The notes: generated from the sequence alone by a model not told the origin. Shown: positions 17,065 through 25,660, counted from the first letter of the stretch. The stretch is 64,000 nucleotides of DNA from Streptomyces californicus (GCF_000717645.1 NZ_JNZZ01000011.1:124001-188000), one strand, 5' to 3'. Translations and numbers: made by a program.

Positions 17065-18600
17065 TCACCCGACGCGGGTGTCGGCGGTGATGAGGGTGCG
17101 TTCCATCGGGTCGAGGGCGACGCCCCGGACGCGGGCCTCGTCGTAGCCCTGCACGAAGCGCTCGTGGACGAGGGGGACGAGGGCGTCGGAGCCGAGGATC
17201 GCGGCCTCGGCGGTCATCTCGGCCCGGTGGCGGGCGTCGGTGCCGGCGAGGGAGGCGGCCTTGTCGACGGCGGTGTCGACGGGCTTCGCGCAGAGCTGCG
17301 AGATGTTGAAGCTGCCGTCGCAGGTGAAGTCGGAGGCCAGGTAGGAGACCGGGTCGGCGGTGTCGAGGAGGGTGTTGCGGGCCTGGATGAAGGCGTCGTA
17401 CTTCCCGGCGAGGGCGTCGGCCTCCATCTGCGCGTAGTCGCGGACGACCTGCTCGACGGTGAAGCCGCGCTTCTCCAGCTGCTGCTGGACGACGGTGGCG
17501 ACCTCGGGCAGCTCGGGCCGGTTGGTGTAGGTGGCCAGCACGATCCGCCCGGCCTCGCGCACCTCGGCGGGGGCGGCGGCCTTCGCGCGGCCGGTGGGGG
17601 CGGTGCGCAGGTCGGCGGCCCACGGGACGCCGGGGCCGAGAAGCCCCTGGGCGGTGTCGGCGCGGCCCTCGTAGACGCCGTCCACCAGGGCCTTGGAGTC
17701 GATGGCCTCGCGGGCGGCGGCGCGCAGGGCCGGGTCGGCGAAGGCGCCGCGCTCGGTGTTGAGGGAGAGCCCGTTGGTGCGGGCGGAGGGGAACTCGTGG
17801 ACCAGGCCGTCCCCGAGGAGCGACGCCTGGGAGATCGGGACGTATTCGGCGACGTCCACGTCCTTGGTCCGCAGCGCGTTGGCGCGGGCGGTGCCGTCGG
17901 CGACGAACTTCACGTCGACGCCGGGGGCCTCGGCCTTGTCGCCCCAGTAGGCGTCGTTGCGCTCCAGGGTGGCGCTGACCGCGCCGTTGACCTTGGCGAG
18001 GGTGAAGGGGCCGGTGGCGTGTCCGGCGGGGTTCACCGTGCCGCCGTCCCGGTACGCGGCGGCGGACAGGATGCTCAGCGAGGGGTTGGCGAGCCGCTGG
18101 GGCAGCAGCGGGTCGGGGTCCTTCGTCGTGATCCGTACGGTGTCCGCGCCCTCGGCCGTGACGGTGAGGGTGGTGTCGGAGAGGACCCGGGGCTTCGGGG
18201 ACGCCTTCTGGGCGGCGGTCAGCGAGCGGGCCGCGGCGGCGGCGTCGAGCTTCGTGCCGTCCTGGAAGGCGGTGCCCTCGCGGACCGTGAAGACCCAGGC
18301 GCGGTCGCCGTCGCGCTTCCAGGAGGTGGCGAGGGCGGGCTTGGCCTCGCCGTTCCGGTCGAGCCGGGTGAGCCCCTCGACGACGGCGAGCCGGCTGAGG
18401 GTCACGGCGTCGTCGCCGTACGGGGACATGGCCTGGGCGGGCGGGAAGGCCAGGGCCACTTTCAGCCGGCGGTCGCCGCCCGTGCCGCCGTCACCGGAGC
18501 CGGAGCCTCCGGACGAGGTGCAGGCGGTGGCGGCGGAGACGAGGAGCGTGGCGGCGGCCAGAGGCAGCGCGGCGCGGCGGAGACGGCGGTGCTGGGACAT
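17065..18600 (-). CDS. Family 5 solute-binding lipoprotein
   Basis: 511 aa. The signal LRRAALPLAAATLLVSAATACTSSGG ends in a lipobox (ATAC), so the protein is anchored outside the membrane. The body follows the DppA/OppA/NikA plan: LSRLAVVEGLTRLDRNGEAKPALATSWKRDGDRAWVFTVREGTAFQDGTKLDAAAAARSL, a dissimilar-lobe hinge, and late NISQLCAKPVD. Such proteins deliver peptides, nickel or metal-chelate complexes to the permease. The Zur-like box 14 bp upstream of the start suggests a zinc-related ligand, for example a zinc-metallophore complex. The ligand cannot be read from sequence. Confidence 0.85.
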   Translation of the reverse strand: MSQHRRLRRAALPLAAATLLVSAATACTSSGGSGSGDGGTGGDRRLKVALAFPPAQAMSPYGDDAVTLSRLAVVEGLTRLDRNGEAKPALATSWKRDGDRAWVFTVREGTAFQDGTKLDAAAAARSLTAAQKASPKPRVLSDTTLTVTAEGADTVRITTKDPDPLLPQRLANPSLSILSAAAYRDGGTVNPAGHATGPFTLAKVNGAVSATLERNDAYWGDKAEAPGVDVKFVADGTARANALRTKDVDVAEYVPISQASLLGDGLVHEFPSARTNGLSLNTERGAFADPALRAAAREAIDSKALVDGVYEGRADTAQGLLGPGVPWAADLRTAPTGRAKAAAPAEVREAGRIVLATYTNRPELPEVATVVQQQLEKRGFTVEQVVRDYAQMEADALAGKYDAFIQARNTLLDTADPVSYLASDFTCDGSFNISQLCAKPVDTAVDKAASLAGTDARHRAEMTAEAAILGSDALVPLVHERFVQGYDEARVRGVALDPMERTLITADTRVG

Positions 18601-18613
18601 GGGAGCGACCTTA

Positions 18614-18632
18614 TATGAAAACGATTGTCATC
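18614..18632. promoter_or_regulatory. Zur-like (Fur-family) operator
   Basis: ATGAAAACGATTGTCAT (18615-18631) is a near-palindrome of the actinobacterial Zur type (TGAAAAnnnTTTTCA class). It overlaps a likely -10 (CATATA, minus strand) just ahead of the binding-protein gene. It sits at the 3' end of the upstream GNAT gene, giving the transporter operon its own zinc-responsive promoter. Other Fur-family repressors recognise related sites, so Zur is the most likely but not proven regulator. Confidence 0.7.
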
Positions 18633-19330
18633 TAACCGGCGAGGGTGTCGAGGCCGCCGATGTCCGGCATCGGCAGCTCGAAGTGGATGATCCCCTGTCC
18701 GCCGCCGGGCAGCGTCCGCTCGTCGCACACCTCGCGGGCCAGCGAACGCCAGAAGGGCTCGGCGCCCGGCACGGCGGGGTCGGTGTGGAGGTACAGCGCC
18801 TCATAGCCCCCGGCCCGTACGGCGAACTCCCCGAGCGCGCGCACCATCCGCCGGGCCAGCCCGTGGCGGCGGTGGTCGGGGCGCACGTAGATCCGGCAGA
18901 GCTGCGCGGTGGTCCCGGAGGGGAAGCGGTCGGCGACCCACCGCGGATTGGGCGGCGTCTGCGGGCCCCGGTCGCGGACCGCCCCGGTGGCGACGATCTC
19001 GCCGCGGTGCTCGACGACGAGCAGGGTGCAGCGCTCCGGGCGGAGGTAGGCGGCCTCGGGGTCGATGATGTCGGCGTGCCAGCGGGGTACGTAGCCCGAC
19101 TTCAGGTCGTTGTAGACGGTGTCGAGCATCACGGCCCGCGCCCCGCCCAGGTCGTCGGCGGTGGCGGTGCGCAGGACGTAGCCGGACTCCCGGCCCTGCT
19201 CGTCCGCGCGGAGAACGGCCGCGGCGCCGCCGGTGTCCGGACCGGTGCCGGCCGCGACGCTCCCCGTGCCCGGCCCGGTGCCGGTCCGGTCGGCCGTCGT
19301 TTCCGCCGTCGCCGTGGTCGCGCTGGTCAC
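18632..19330 (-). CDS. GNAT-family N-acetyltransferase
   Basis: 232 aa from the GTG at 19330, which has CAGGAG upstream. About 70 low-complexity residues precede the catalytic domain. The domain contains YVLRTATADDLGGARAVMLDT, TLLVVEHRGEIVATGAVRD, and the acetyl-CoA-binding motif LCRIYVRPDHRRHGLARRMVRAL (R/Q-x-x-G-x-G/A variant). It ends GYEALYLHTDPAVPGAEPFWRSL. The substrate is unknown. The stop codon touches the Zur-like box of the next operon. An inverted repeat at 19354-19394 lies in its leader or promoter region. Confidence 0.8.
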   Translation of the reverse strand: MTSATTATAETTADRTGTGPGTGSVAAGTGPDTGGAAAVLRADEQGRESGYVLRTATADDLGGARAVMLDTVYNDLKSGYVPRWHADIIDPEAAYLRPERCTLLVVEHRGEIVATGAVRDRGPQTPPNPRWVADRFPSGTTAQLCRIYVRPDHRRHGLARRMVRALGEFAVRAGGYEALYLHTDPAVPGAEPFWRSLAREVCDERTLPGGGQGIIHFELPMPDIGGLDTLAG

Positions 19331-19353
19331 CGGTACCGCTCCTGCCTCATGCC

Positions 19354-19394
19354 GCACATCGCTTGCGCCTCCAGCGTACGTGCAAGCGATGTGC
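19354..19394. promoter_or_regulatory. 13-bp perfect inverted repeat upstream of GNAT gene
   Basis: GCACATCGCTTGC (19354-19366) and its exact complement GCAAGCGATGTGC (19382-19394) are separated by 15 bp. It lies 24 bp upstream of the GNAT start and 60 bp downstream of the ispF stop. It could be a two-site operator for a dimeric repressor, or the stem of an ispF terminator. The TTGCA-containing half-sites favour an operator. Confidence 0.4.
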
Positions 19395-19453
19395 AACAGA
19401 GGGCGGCGGGGGTACGGCGGCGGCCCGGCGAACCGGGCAGCCGACGGACCGGC

Positions 19454-20002
19454 TCAGCCGGTCCGGTAGACCAGGGCGGTCGCGATCCCGGCGATGCCCT
19501 CGCCGCGGCCGGTGAAGCCGAGGCCGTCGGAGGTGGCGGCGGAGAGGGAGACCGGGGCGCCCACGGCGGCGGAGAGCACCTTCTGCGCCTCCTCGCGCCG
19601 CTTGCCGATCTTCGGGCGGAGGCCGACGACCTGCACGGCGACGTTCCCGATCTCGAAGCCCCCGGCGCGCACGATCCGGGCCGCCTCGGTGAGCAGGGTG
19701 ATGCCCGCGGCCCCGGACCACTCGGGGCGGCCGGTACCGAAGTGCTGCCCGAGGTCGCCGAGGCCGGCGGCGGAGAAGAGCGCGTTGCAGGCGGCGTGCG
19801 CGACGACGTCGGCGTCCGAGTGGCCGGCCAGGCCGGGACCCTCGCCCTCCCACTTGAGGCCCGCGCACCACAGCTCGCGGCCCTCCTCGAAGGCGTGGAT
19901 GTCGGTGCCGATGCCGACGAGCGGGATGACGGGCGCGGCGGGGCCTCCCGCACCGGGGGGCACCGTGCCGGGGGGCACCGCGCCGGGGGTCTCAGAAACC
20001 AT
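19454..20002 (-). CDS. ispF: 2-C-methyl-D-erythritol 2,4-cyclodiphosphate synthase
   Basis: 182 aa. [15 protein letters not shown] contains the metal-binding D-x-[19 protein letters not shown] the third ligand His and the active-site loop, and [26 protein letters not shown] the conserved C-terminal TTxExLGFTGRxEG-type loop. It converts CDP-ME 2-phosphate to MEcPP in the MEP isoprenoid pathway. A Pro/Gly-rich N-terminal leader of about 25 residues is extra. The start overlaps the end of ispD by 11 nt, so the two are coupled. Confidence 0.95.
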   Translation of the reverse strand: MVSETPGAVPPGTVPPGAGGPAAPVIPLVGIGTDIHAFEEGRELWCAGLKWEGEGPGLAGHSDADVVAHAACNALFSAAGLGDLGQHFGTGRPEWSGAAGITLLTEAARIVRAGGFEIGNVAVQVVGLRPKIGKRREEAQKVLSAAVGAPVSLSAATSDGLGFTGRGEGIAGIATALVYRTG

Positions 20003-20759
20003 CGTTGGCCCTCCTACGGGCGAGTACCGCCTCGGCCAGCACCAGATCGAGCGGCCGGGTCACCTTGAACGCCTCCTCGTGGCCGGGGACGACGACCACC
20101 GGGAAGCCGAGCCGCTCCACCATGCCCGCGTCGTCCGTGGCGCCCTCGCCGTCGACCGCGACCTCGGCGTGCGCCCGCTCCAGCGTGGCCCGCTCGAAGC
20201 CCTGGGGCGTCTGCACCGCGCGCAGCCTGGCCCGTACGGGGGTGGCGACCACCCGCTCCGACTCCCCGGGCGTCCCGGCGGGCTCGACCTCCTTGACGGT
20301 GTCCGCGAGGGGCAGCGCGGGAACGACGGCGGGCGCCCCGTCCCGTACGGCTCCGGCCACGGCGTCGACCGTGTCGACCGGCACCAGCGGCCGGGCCGCG
20401 TCGTGGACCAGGACGACCGCGACGTCCTCGGGCAGCGTCTCGACGCCCAGGCGCACGGATTCCTGGCGGGTCTCACCGCCCGGCACCACCAGGTAGTCGG
20501 TGCGTTCGGGCAGGGCGTGCGCGTCGAGGAGGTGCTTCACCTCGGCCGCGCCGTCCGGCGGGGCGACGACCACGACGAGGGAGACGGCCCGGGAGGCCGC
20601 CATGGCGCGCACGGCGTGGATCAGGATGGGCGTTCCGCCCAGGGCGCGCAGGGCCTTGGGCGTGCCGGGCCCCAGGCGTACGCCCCGTCCGGCGGCGGGG
20701 ATCACCGCGGCGGTACGGGGCGGGCGCGGCCGGTCGGCCGGGGGTGGCGTCGATGACAT
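19992..20759 (-). CDS. ispD: 2-C-methyl-D-erythritol 4-phosphate cytidylyltransferase
   Basis: 255 aa. The N-terminal [28 protein letters not shown] is the CTP-binding glycine-rich loop with catalytic Arg/Lys. Also visible are [12 protein letters not shown] (conserved HDAARP), [20 protein letters not shown] and the [42 protein letters not shown] ending typical of IspD. It makes CDP-ME, the step two before IspF in the pathway. The ATG at 20759 gives the normal family start; a longer in-frame extension upstream reads as intergenic DNA. Confidence 0.95.
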   Translation of the reverse strand: MSSTPPPADRPRPPRTAAVIPAAGRGVRLGPGTPKALRALGGTPILIHAVRAMAASRAVSLVVVVAPPDGAAEVKHLLDAHALPERTDYLVVPGGETRQESVRLGVETLPEDVAVVLVHDAARPLVPVDTVDAVAGAVRDGAPAVVPALPLADTVKEVEPAGTPGESERVVATPVRARLRAVQTPQGFERATLERAHAEVAVDGEGATDDAGMVERLGFPVVVVPGHEEAFKVTRPLDLVLAEAVLARRRANDGF

Positions 20760-21327
20760 CGGGTGCACTCCGAGGGGTCCGAGAGGTCGGGTGAAGGTCC
20801 GGGGGTCCGGCAGGTTTGTTCCCACGACCGACGTGGGTAGGGGCCCAGCGAGCCGGGCGTGACGCCCGCCTCGCACCGGGCCCCTTCCGTGACACCCGGT
20901 CGAGGTCGGGTCGTACGCAAGGCTCGCAGAGCACCGGGGGCCGCCCCGCATCGGCGGCCTCCGTTCACGCGGATCACTCCGCGGGCACGGGGGGGCACCG
21001 GCAGTCGGGCTCCGGACGGCATTCCGGGCGATCCGCATCCGTATGTCCCGGGTATCGGTCACCGTCGTGCCCGGATCCGGAACGGAACGCGTCCGGCGTG
21101 CCGCAGAGTCGGCCGCGCGGCCGTCCATCTGGCCGCCCGCGCGGTCGTGGCGGGCGTCGCCGGGGAGTGGTGCGCGGTCCGGTTCCGCGGTGGCACGTCC
21201 ACGGGCTGCGGCGTCCCGGCACCCCGCGAGGTGCCGGGGTGCGAACATGCCGCAGCGCCCGACAACACAGTGTGGAAACTGGTCAGCGGGCACCGCGGCA
21301 CATTCATATGACCGGTGTGATCCGGTG
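20760..21327. other. Intergenic region between carD and ispD
   Basis: 568 bp between two genes of the same direction. Open frames on both strands are Arg/Pro/Ala-rich shadows with no ribosome binding site. A G/C hairpin (GGGCCC...GGGCCC flanking GCGGGCGT/ACGCCCGC-type pairing near 20846-20884) is visible. I recognise no RNA gene. Confidence 0.5.
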
Positions 21328-21810
21328 TCAGGACGCGAGGACCTCATCCAGCAGGGCCTCGGCCTTGTCCTCGTTCGTGTTCTCCGCGAGGGCGAGCTCG
21401 CTCACCAGGATCTGGCGGGCCTTGGCGAGCATGCGCTTCTCTCCGGCGGAGAGACCGCGCTCGCGCTCCCGGCGCCACAGGTCACGCACGACTTCCGCGA
21501 CCTTGATGACATCGCCGGAGGCGAGCTTCTCGAGATTTGCCTTGTAACGACGCGACCAGTTCGTCGGCTCTTCGGCGTACGGCGCGCGCAGCACCTCGAA
21601 GACCCGGTCCAGCCCGTCCTGCCCGACCACGTCGCGCACGCCCACGAACTCCGCATTGTCCGCCGGCACACGAACCGTCAAGTCGCCCTGGGCGACCTTG
21701 AGCACCAAGTAGGTCTTGTCCACGCCTTTGATCTGGCGAGTTTCGATAGCCTCGATCAGCGCGGCCCCGTGATGGGGATAGACCACGGTGTCGCCAACCT
21801 TGAACGTCAT
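21328..21810 (-). CDS. carD: CarD/CdnL-family RNA polymerase-binding regulator
   Basis: 160 aa. The N-terminal [59 protein letters not shown] is the Tudor-like RNAP-interaction domain. The C-terminal half is all-helical with [57 protein letters not shown], including the conserved Trp that contacts the upstream edge of the promoter bubble. CarD stabilises open complexes, notably at rRNA promoters, and is essential in mycobacteria. A GAAGGGG ribosome binding site precedes the ATG. Confidence 0.95.
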   Translation of the reverse strand: MTFKVGDTVVYPHHGAALIEAIETRQIKGVDKTYLVLKVAQGDLTVRVPADNAEFVGVRDVVGQDGLDRVFEVLRAPYAEEPTNWSRRYKANLEKLASGDVIKVAEVVRDLWRRERERGLSAGEKRMLAKARQILVSELALAENTNEDKAEALLDEVLAS

Positions 21811-22782
21811 GTGACAGGTACCCCTTCCGTGGCTATCCAGAGTAACACGAGAATCGACTCTCCTGAATGGCGTTTTCGCAGGTCAGGGCATATCTCGGGG
21901 CTTGACAACAGCAACACGGACGTGCTGCGGAAGGCTTCCGGAGGGCGGTATTCGCAGGTCGGAGCCGTTGCGCGACCGAGGCGAAACGTCCCCGTCACAC
22001 AGCCGCGAAGCCCTACAGAAGAGGGTGAAAGTCCCGTTTTGTCGGGTTCAAGTCGCTGATCTTTCCCTACTCCGTTCGACGATCGCTCACCCGTACGGGC
22101 GAAACTGTCCGGCCGCAATGAAATTGATCAAGCCACATGTCGTCCGGCCCTTTCCGCGCGAAGCCGAGAATGGCGAAGAAGCCACGGTCCGGCCGGAACA
22201 GCCCGGGCGGAAGACGCGGAAGCCCGAGCCGGAAGGCGCGGGAAGGCGCGCGGGAAGACGTCGGGGAAGGCATGAGAAGGCGCCGGTGGAGACACGGGCG
22301 AACGCGACTGGGGACACGGGTGAAGACGCGCCGAAGGCGGGGGCGAAGACGCCGGCGGAAGAATTGATCACGCGAAATAGATGAACGGCGCATGGCCTAC
22401 TCACCGGTAGAAACTCCTCGGACCGCCGCACGGCCGCCCGACGTCCTTCCCGTACGGCCGCCCAACGCCCCCGCACGGCCACCCGACGCCCCTCCCGTAC
22501 GCCCCGGAGGAAGCCCGCCGGGAGTGGCCCGAGAGCCGGGCGGGAGCGGTCGGCGGGGGTGGCCGCCGCGCCTTCCGGGGAGTCACCGAACTCCGGTCAG
22601 GGGGCGGCCCCGGGGGCCTGCCGGGGAAGAGGCCGGGCACGTAGGGGCGGGTCGGGTGCAGGGCGGGCGGGGCGGCTCGGTAGCCTAAGGCCGCTGACAC
22701 ACCCTTAGGGCGGCTTTACACCGCTGTCCGAGGCCCGACGCCCGAAGCCCGCAGTCCGATCGTTCAAGGAGTTGCCGCCGCC
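21811..22782. other. Long gene-free region (972 bp) upstream of carD
   Basis: This divergent spacer must hold the promoters of carD and the lipoprotein gene. A carD promoter candidate on the minus strand is TACTCT near 21840. From about 22190 to 22375 the plus strand is purine-rich with repeated GGAAG/GAAGGCG motifs, and 22400-22510 carries repeated CGGCCGCCCGACG/CCCGTACG blocks. Lys/Arg-rich or Pro-rich open frames across it look like low-complexity shadows. I cannot exclude a non-coding RNA. Confidence 0.45.
22684..22709. promoter_or_regulatory. CCTAAGG inverted repeat upstream of lipoprotein gene
   Basis: CCTAAGG (22684-22690) and CCTTAGG (22703-22709) form a perfect 7-bp dyad with a 12-bp spacer, 74 bp before the GTG of the lipoprotein gene. 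It may be an operator or a leader hairpin. No known regulator is assigned. Confidence 0.3.
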
Positions 22783-23469
22783 GTGAGCCGCAGCCTTCGA
22801 CACGGCGCTCTCGCCGCCACCGCCACCGCGTTCGCGATCGTCTCCCTGTCCGCCTGCGCCGCGGGCAACAACGCCGAGACGCTCAAGATCAGGCCGGACA
22901 ACGCGGCCACCTCGGTGGGCAGCATCAAGGTCCAGAACGTCAACGTCATCACGCAGCCCGAGGGCGGCGAGGACGGCCCGGCCGTGGTCGCCGCGACCCT
23001 CTTCAACGAGGGCACCGAGCGCGAGGTCCTGGAGGCCATCACGCTGCCCGGCAGCAGCGTCCAGGTGACGCTGCAGGCCGCCGAGGGCAAGGGCCCGATC
23101 GTGGTCCCGGCCGGCGGTCAGGTCATCATCGGCGGCAAGGGCAACGCCGCCGCCGTGATCGAGAACAGCGGCGAGGCCGCCCGCAACGGCGACGTCCAGC
23201 AGGTCGTCTTCAAGCTCAGCCGCACCGGCGACATCGGCCTCGGCGCCAGCGTCTTCCCGGCCGAGGGCTTCTTCAAGGACTTCGGTCCCAGCCCGAAGGC
23301 GGAGGCCCCCGCCGCGAAGCCCAGCCCGAAGCCGTCGGGCTCCGCCTCCGGCGACGCCGCCGACGAGGCCGGGACCGCGGGCACGGGCGCCGAGGGCGCG
23401 CAGGGCGAGACCGGTGCGCAGGGCGACGCGGCCACGCAGGGCGCGGGCGATGTGCCCGCGGCCGACTGA
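22783..23469 (+). CDS. PCuAC/DUF461-like lipoprotein
   Basis: 228 aa from a GTG preceded by AAGGAG. The signal LRHGALAATATAFAIVSLSACAAG carries a lipobox (LSAC). The folded part (residues about 35-165) is beta-rich: IKVQNVNVITQPEGGEDGPAVVAATLFNEGTEREVLEAITLPG, VPAGGQVIIGGKGNAAAVIEN, GDVQQVVFKLSRTGDIGLGASVFPA. This fits the cupredoxin-like PCuAC/DUF461 family, some members of which deliver copper to cytochrome oxidase. The usual HxnMx10MxM copper ligands are not evident, so copper binding is doubtful. The C-terminal 55 residues are a Pro/Ala/Gly-rich disordered tail. Confidence 0.75.
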   Translation: MSRSLRHGALAATATAFAIVSLSACAAGNNAETLKIRPDNAATSVGSIKVQNVNVITQPEGGEDGPAVVAATLFNEGTEREVLEAITLPGSSVQVTLQAAEGKGPIVVPAGGQVIIGGKGNAAAVIENSGEAARNGDVQQVVFKLSRTGDIGLGASVFPAEGFFKDFGPSPKAEAPAAKPSPKPSGSASGDAADEAGTAGTGAEGAQGETGAQGDAATQGAGDVPAAD

Positions 23470-23510
23470 CGCGACGACTCGGGGGCCGTTCCGCGCGGAC
23501 GGCCCCATTA

Positions 23511-23552
23511 CGCCGAAGGGGCGCTTCCCAGCCGGGAAGCGCCCCTTCGGCG
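23511..23552. terminator. Perfect 19-bp bidirectional terminator
   Basis: Arms 23511-23529 and 23534-23552 are exactly complementary around a 4-nt AGCC loop (CGCCGAAGGGGCGCTTCCC and complement). It separates the convergent lipoprotein and phoP genes. Confidence 0.92.
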
Positions 23553-23614
23553 TGTGGTGCGCGGTGTGCCCGGCGGATCGGGAACGGACCCGGCCGAGCT
23601 CCGCCGTATGCGGT

Positions 23615-24295
23615 TTACGGCTCGAACTTGTAGCCCAGGCCGCGCACGGTGACGAGGTAGCGCGGGGCGCCCGGGTCGGGCTCGATCTTCGCGCGCAGGC
23701 GCTTCACGTGAACGTCGAGGGTCTTGGTGTCGCCGACGTAGTCCGCTCCCCAGACCCGGTCGATGAGCTGCATCCGGGTCAGCACCCGGCCCGCGTTGCG
23801 CAGCAGCATCTCCAGGAGGTCGAACTCCTTGAGCGGGAGGTCGACCTTGCCGCCGGAGACGGTGACCACGTGCCGGTCGACGTCCATCCGGACCGGGCCC
23901 GCCTCCAGGGCGGCCGGGGTGACCTCCTCCGGCTCGCCGCGGCGGCGCAGGACGGCCCGGATGCGGGCGACGAGCTCGCGGGAGGAGAAGGGCTTGGTGA
24001 CGTAGTCGTCGGCTCCTATCTCCAGCCCGACGACCTTGTCGATCTCGCTGTCCTTGGCGGTGACCATGATCACCGGGACGTTGGAGCGGCTGCGGAGCTG
24101 GCGGCACACCTCGGTGCCGGGCAGGCCGGGCAGCATCAGGTCGAGGAGGACCAGGTCGGCGCCGTTGCGCTCGAACTCGTCGAGCCCGTCGGGGCCGGTC
24201 GCCGCGATGGCGACCTCGAACCCTTCCTTGCGCAGCATGTAGGACAGGGCGTCGCTGAAGGATTCCTCATCCTCGACGACAAGCACTCGGGTCAC
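23615..24295 (-). CDS. phoP: Phosphate response regulator PhoP
   Basis: 226 aa OmpR-type regulator. The receiver domain begins VLVVEDEESFSDALSYMLRKEGF, with phosphoacceptor Asp in VLLDLMLPGLPGTEV, MVTAKDSE and GADDYVTKPFSSREL supplying the switch Thr and Lys. The winged-helix output domain has LPLKEFDLLEMLLRNAGRVLTRMQLIDRVWGADYVGDTKTLDVHVKRLRAKIE. Together with the kinase gene and divergent phoU this identifies PhoP, which activates phosphate-scavenging genes and represses nitrogen and antibiotic genes under phosphate limitation. The GTG start overlaps the phoR stop codon by 4 nt. Confidence 0.95.
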   Translation of the reverse strand: MTRVLVVEDEESFSDALSYMLRKEGFEVAIAATGPDGLDEFERNGADLVLLDLMLPGLPGTEVCRQLRSRSNVPVIMVTAKDSEIDKVVGLEIGADDYVTKPFSSRELVARIRAVLRRRGEPEEVTPAALEAGPVRMDVDRHVVTVSGGKVDLPLKEFDLLEMLLRNAGRVLTRMQLIDRVWGADYVGDTKTLDVHVKRLRAKIEPDPGAPRYLVTVRGLGYKFEP

Positions 24296-25554
24296 GGAAG
24301 AGCCTCCGGGGCGGGGATCGGGTCAAAGGTGTCGGTCTCGAACGGCCCGTCGTCGTCGCCGTTGACGATAAGCGGTCCGCCGGTGGTGCGCTCCCTCGTG
24401 GCGCCCTTTTCGGGGAGCCGGAGGGTGAAGGTGGAGCCCTGGCCCTCGGAGCTCCAGACGGTGACCTCCCCGCCGTGCGAGGCGGCCACGTGTTTGACGA
24501 TGGCGAGGCCGAGACCGGTGCCACCGGTGGCCCGGGAGCGGGCCGGGTCGACGCGGTAGAAACGTTCGAAGACCCGTTCGCGGTCCTTCTCGGAGATGCC
24601 GATGCCCTGGTCGGTGACGGCGATCTCGATCAGGTCCCCGCCGGGCGAGGCGAGGCGGCGTGCGGCGATGCCGACGCGGGTGTGGGCGGGGCTGTAGTTG
24701 ACGGCGTTCTCGACGAGGTTGCCGAGCGCGCCGACGAGCTGGCCGCGGTTGCCCCAGACCGTGAGGCCCTCGGCGCCCGCGGAGGCCATGGTGATCTGCT
24801 TGGAGCCGGCCTGCTGGCGGCAGCGGTCGATCGCCTCCGCGACCAGCGTCTCCACCTTGACCGGCTCGGCGTCCTCCAGCGGGTCGTCGTTCTGCACCCG
24901 CGAGAGGTCGATGAGCTCCTGTACGAGGTTGGTCAGCCGGGTCGCCTCGATCTGCATCCGTCCGGCGAACCGCTCCACCGCCTCCGGGTCGTCCGAGGCG
25001 TCCATGACCGCCTCGGAGAGCAGGGAGAGCGCCCCGGTCGGGGTCTTCAGCTCATGGCTCACGTTGGCGACGAAGTCGCGCCGTACCGCTTCTATCCGGC
25101 GGGCCTCGGTGAGGTCCTCCACCAGCAGCAGCACCAGCCGCGAGCCCAGCGGGGCCACCCGGGCCGACACGGCGAGGGTGTCCCCCCGGCCCGTGCCGCG
25201 CCGGGGCAGATCCAGCTCGACCTGCCGTATCTCGCCGTCCCGCCGGGTGTCCCTGGCCATGTTGAGCATGGGCTCGACGGACAGCCGGCCGCCCCGCACC
25301 AGGCCCAGGGCGTACGCCGCCGAGCTGGCCTTCACCACGCCGTCGCTCTCGTCGAGGACGACGGCGGAGGAGCTGAGGACGGAGAGGACGGTGTCCACTC
25401 CGGGGGGAAGGGCCGCGTTGCCGTCCGGCCGCAGCGAGGTGCGCGTGGGCCGTTTGAGGTCGCGCTCGCTCCAGCGGAACGCCAGCATGGCGATCACACC
25501 GGTGCACAGCCCGGCGATCGCTGCTGCTGCGGCGACCGCCGCGTTCACGTCCAT
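24292..25554 (-). CDS. phoR: Phosphate sensor histidine kinase PhoR
   Basis: 420 aa. One N-terminal membrane helix (AVAAAAAIAGLCTGVIAMLAFRW) is followed by a PAS-like segment (VDTVLSVLSSSAVVLDESDGVVKASSAAYALGLVRGG). Next come the dimerisation domain with phosphoacceptor His in FVANVSHELKTPTGALSLLSEA and the ATPase domain with N box LVENAVNYSP, G1 DQGIGISEKDRERVFERFYR and G2 GGTGLGLAIVKHVAASHGGEV. Streptomyces PhoR has this minimal sensor and needs PhoU and the Pst importer for phosphate sensing. It is first in the phoR-phoP operon, behind the PHO box shared with phoU. Confidence 0.95.
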   Translation of the reverse strand: MDVNAAVAAAAAIAGLCTGVIAMLAFRWSERDLKRPTRTSLRPDGNAALPPGVDTVLSVLSSSAVVLDESDGVVKASSAAYALGLVRGGRLSVEPMLNMARDTRRDGEIRQVELDLPRRGTGRGDTLAVSARVAPLGSRLVLLLVEDLTEARRIEAVRRDFVANVSHELKTPTGALSLLSEAVMDASDDPEAVERFAGRMQIEATRLTNLVQELIDLSRVQNDDPLEDAEPVKVETLVAEAIDRCRQQAGSKQITMASAGAEGLTVWGNRGQLVGALGNLVENAVNYSPAHTRVGIAARRLASPGGDLIEIAVTDQGIGISEKDRERVFERFYRVDPARSRATGGTGLGLAIVKHVAASHGGEVTVWSSEGQGSTFTLRLPEKGATRERTTGGPLIVNGDDDGPFETDTFDPIPAPEALP

Positions 25555-25627
25555 GCTTCAAGGTTATGCGGGTGCGACACGTCCCTCCCAGCCGTCCGAG
25601 TGCCATCTCGAACACTCGTCGCCCAGA

Positions 25628-25660
25628 GTTCACCGAGGGGTAGGAGCCGGTTCACTTAGG
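25628..25660. promoter_or_regulatory. PHO box (PhoP binding site), three 11-nt units
   Basis: Direct repeat units GTTCACCGAGG (25628-25638), GGTAGGAGCCG (25639-25649) and GTTCACTTAGG (25650-25660) have exactly the 11-nt spacing and GTTCACC core of Streptomyces PHO boxes; the middle unit is degenerate. It lies between phoR and phoU, so PhoP can autoregulate both transcripts. Confidence 0.8.

Noticed and set aside
13735..18618. A 1,627-codon plus-strand open frame
   Set aside because: It is antisense to the MFS, permease and solute-binding genes, which have complete domain signatures. Its translation is low-complexity Gly/Arg/Glu/Ala and results from third-position G/C bias.
22120..22384. An 88-codon Lys/Arg-rich plus-strand frame (MKLIKPHVV...)
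   Set aside because: Composition follows the GGAAG repeats, there is no ribosome binding site, and no conserved pattern is visible, so it is treated as non-coding.
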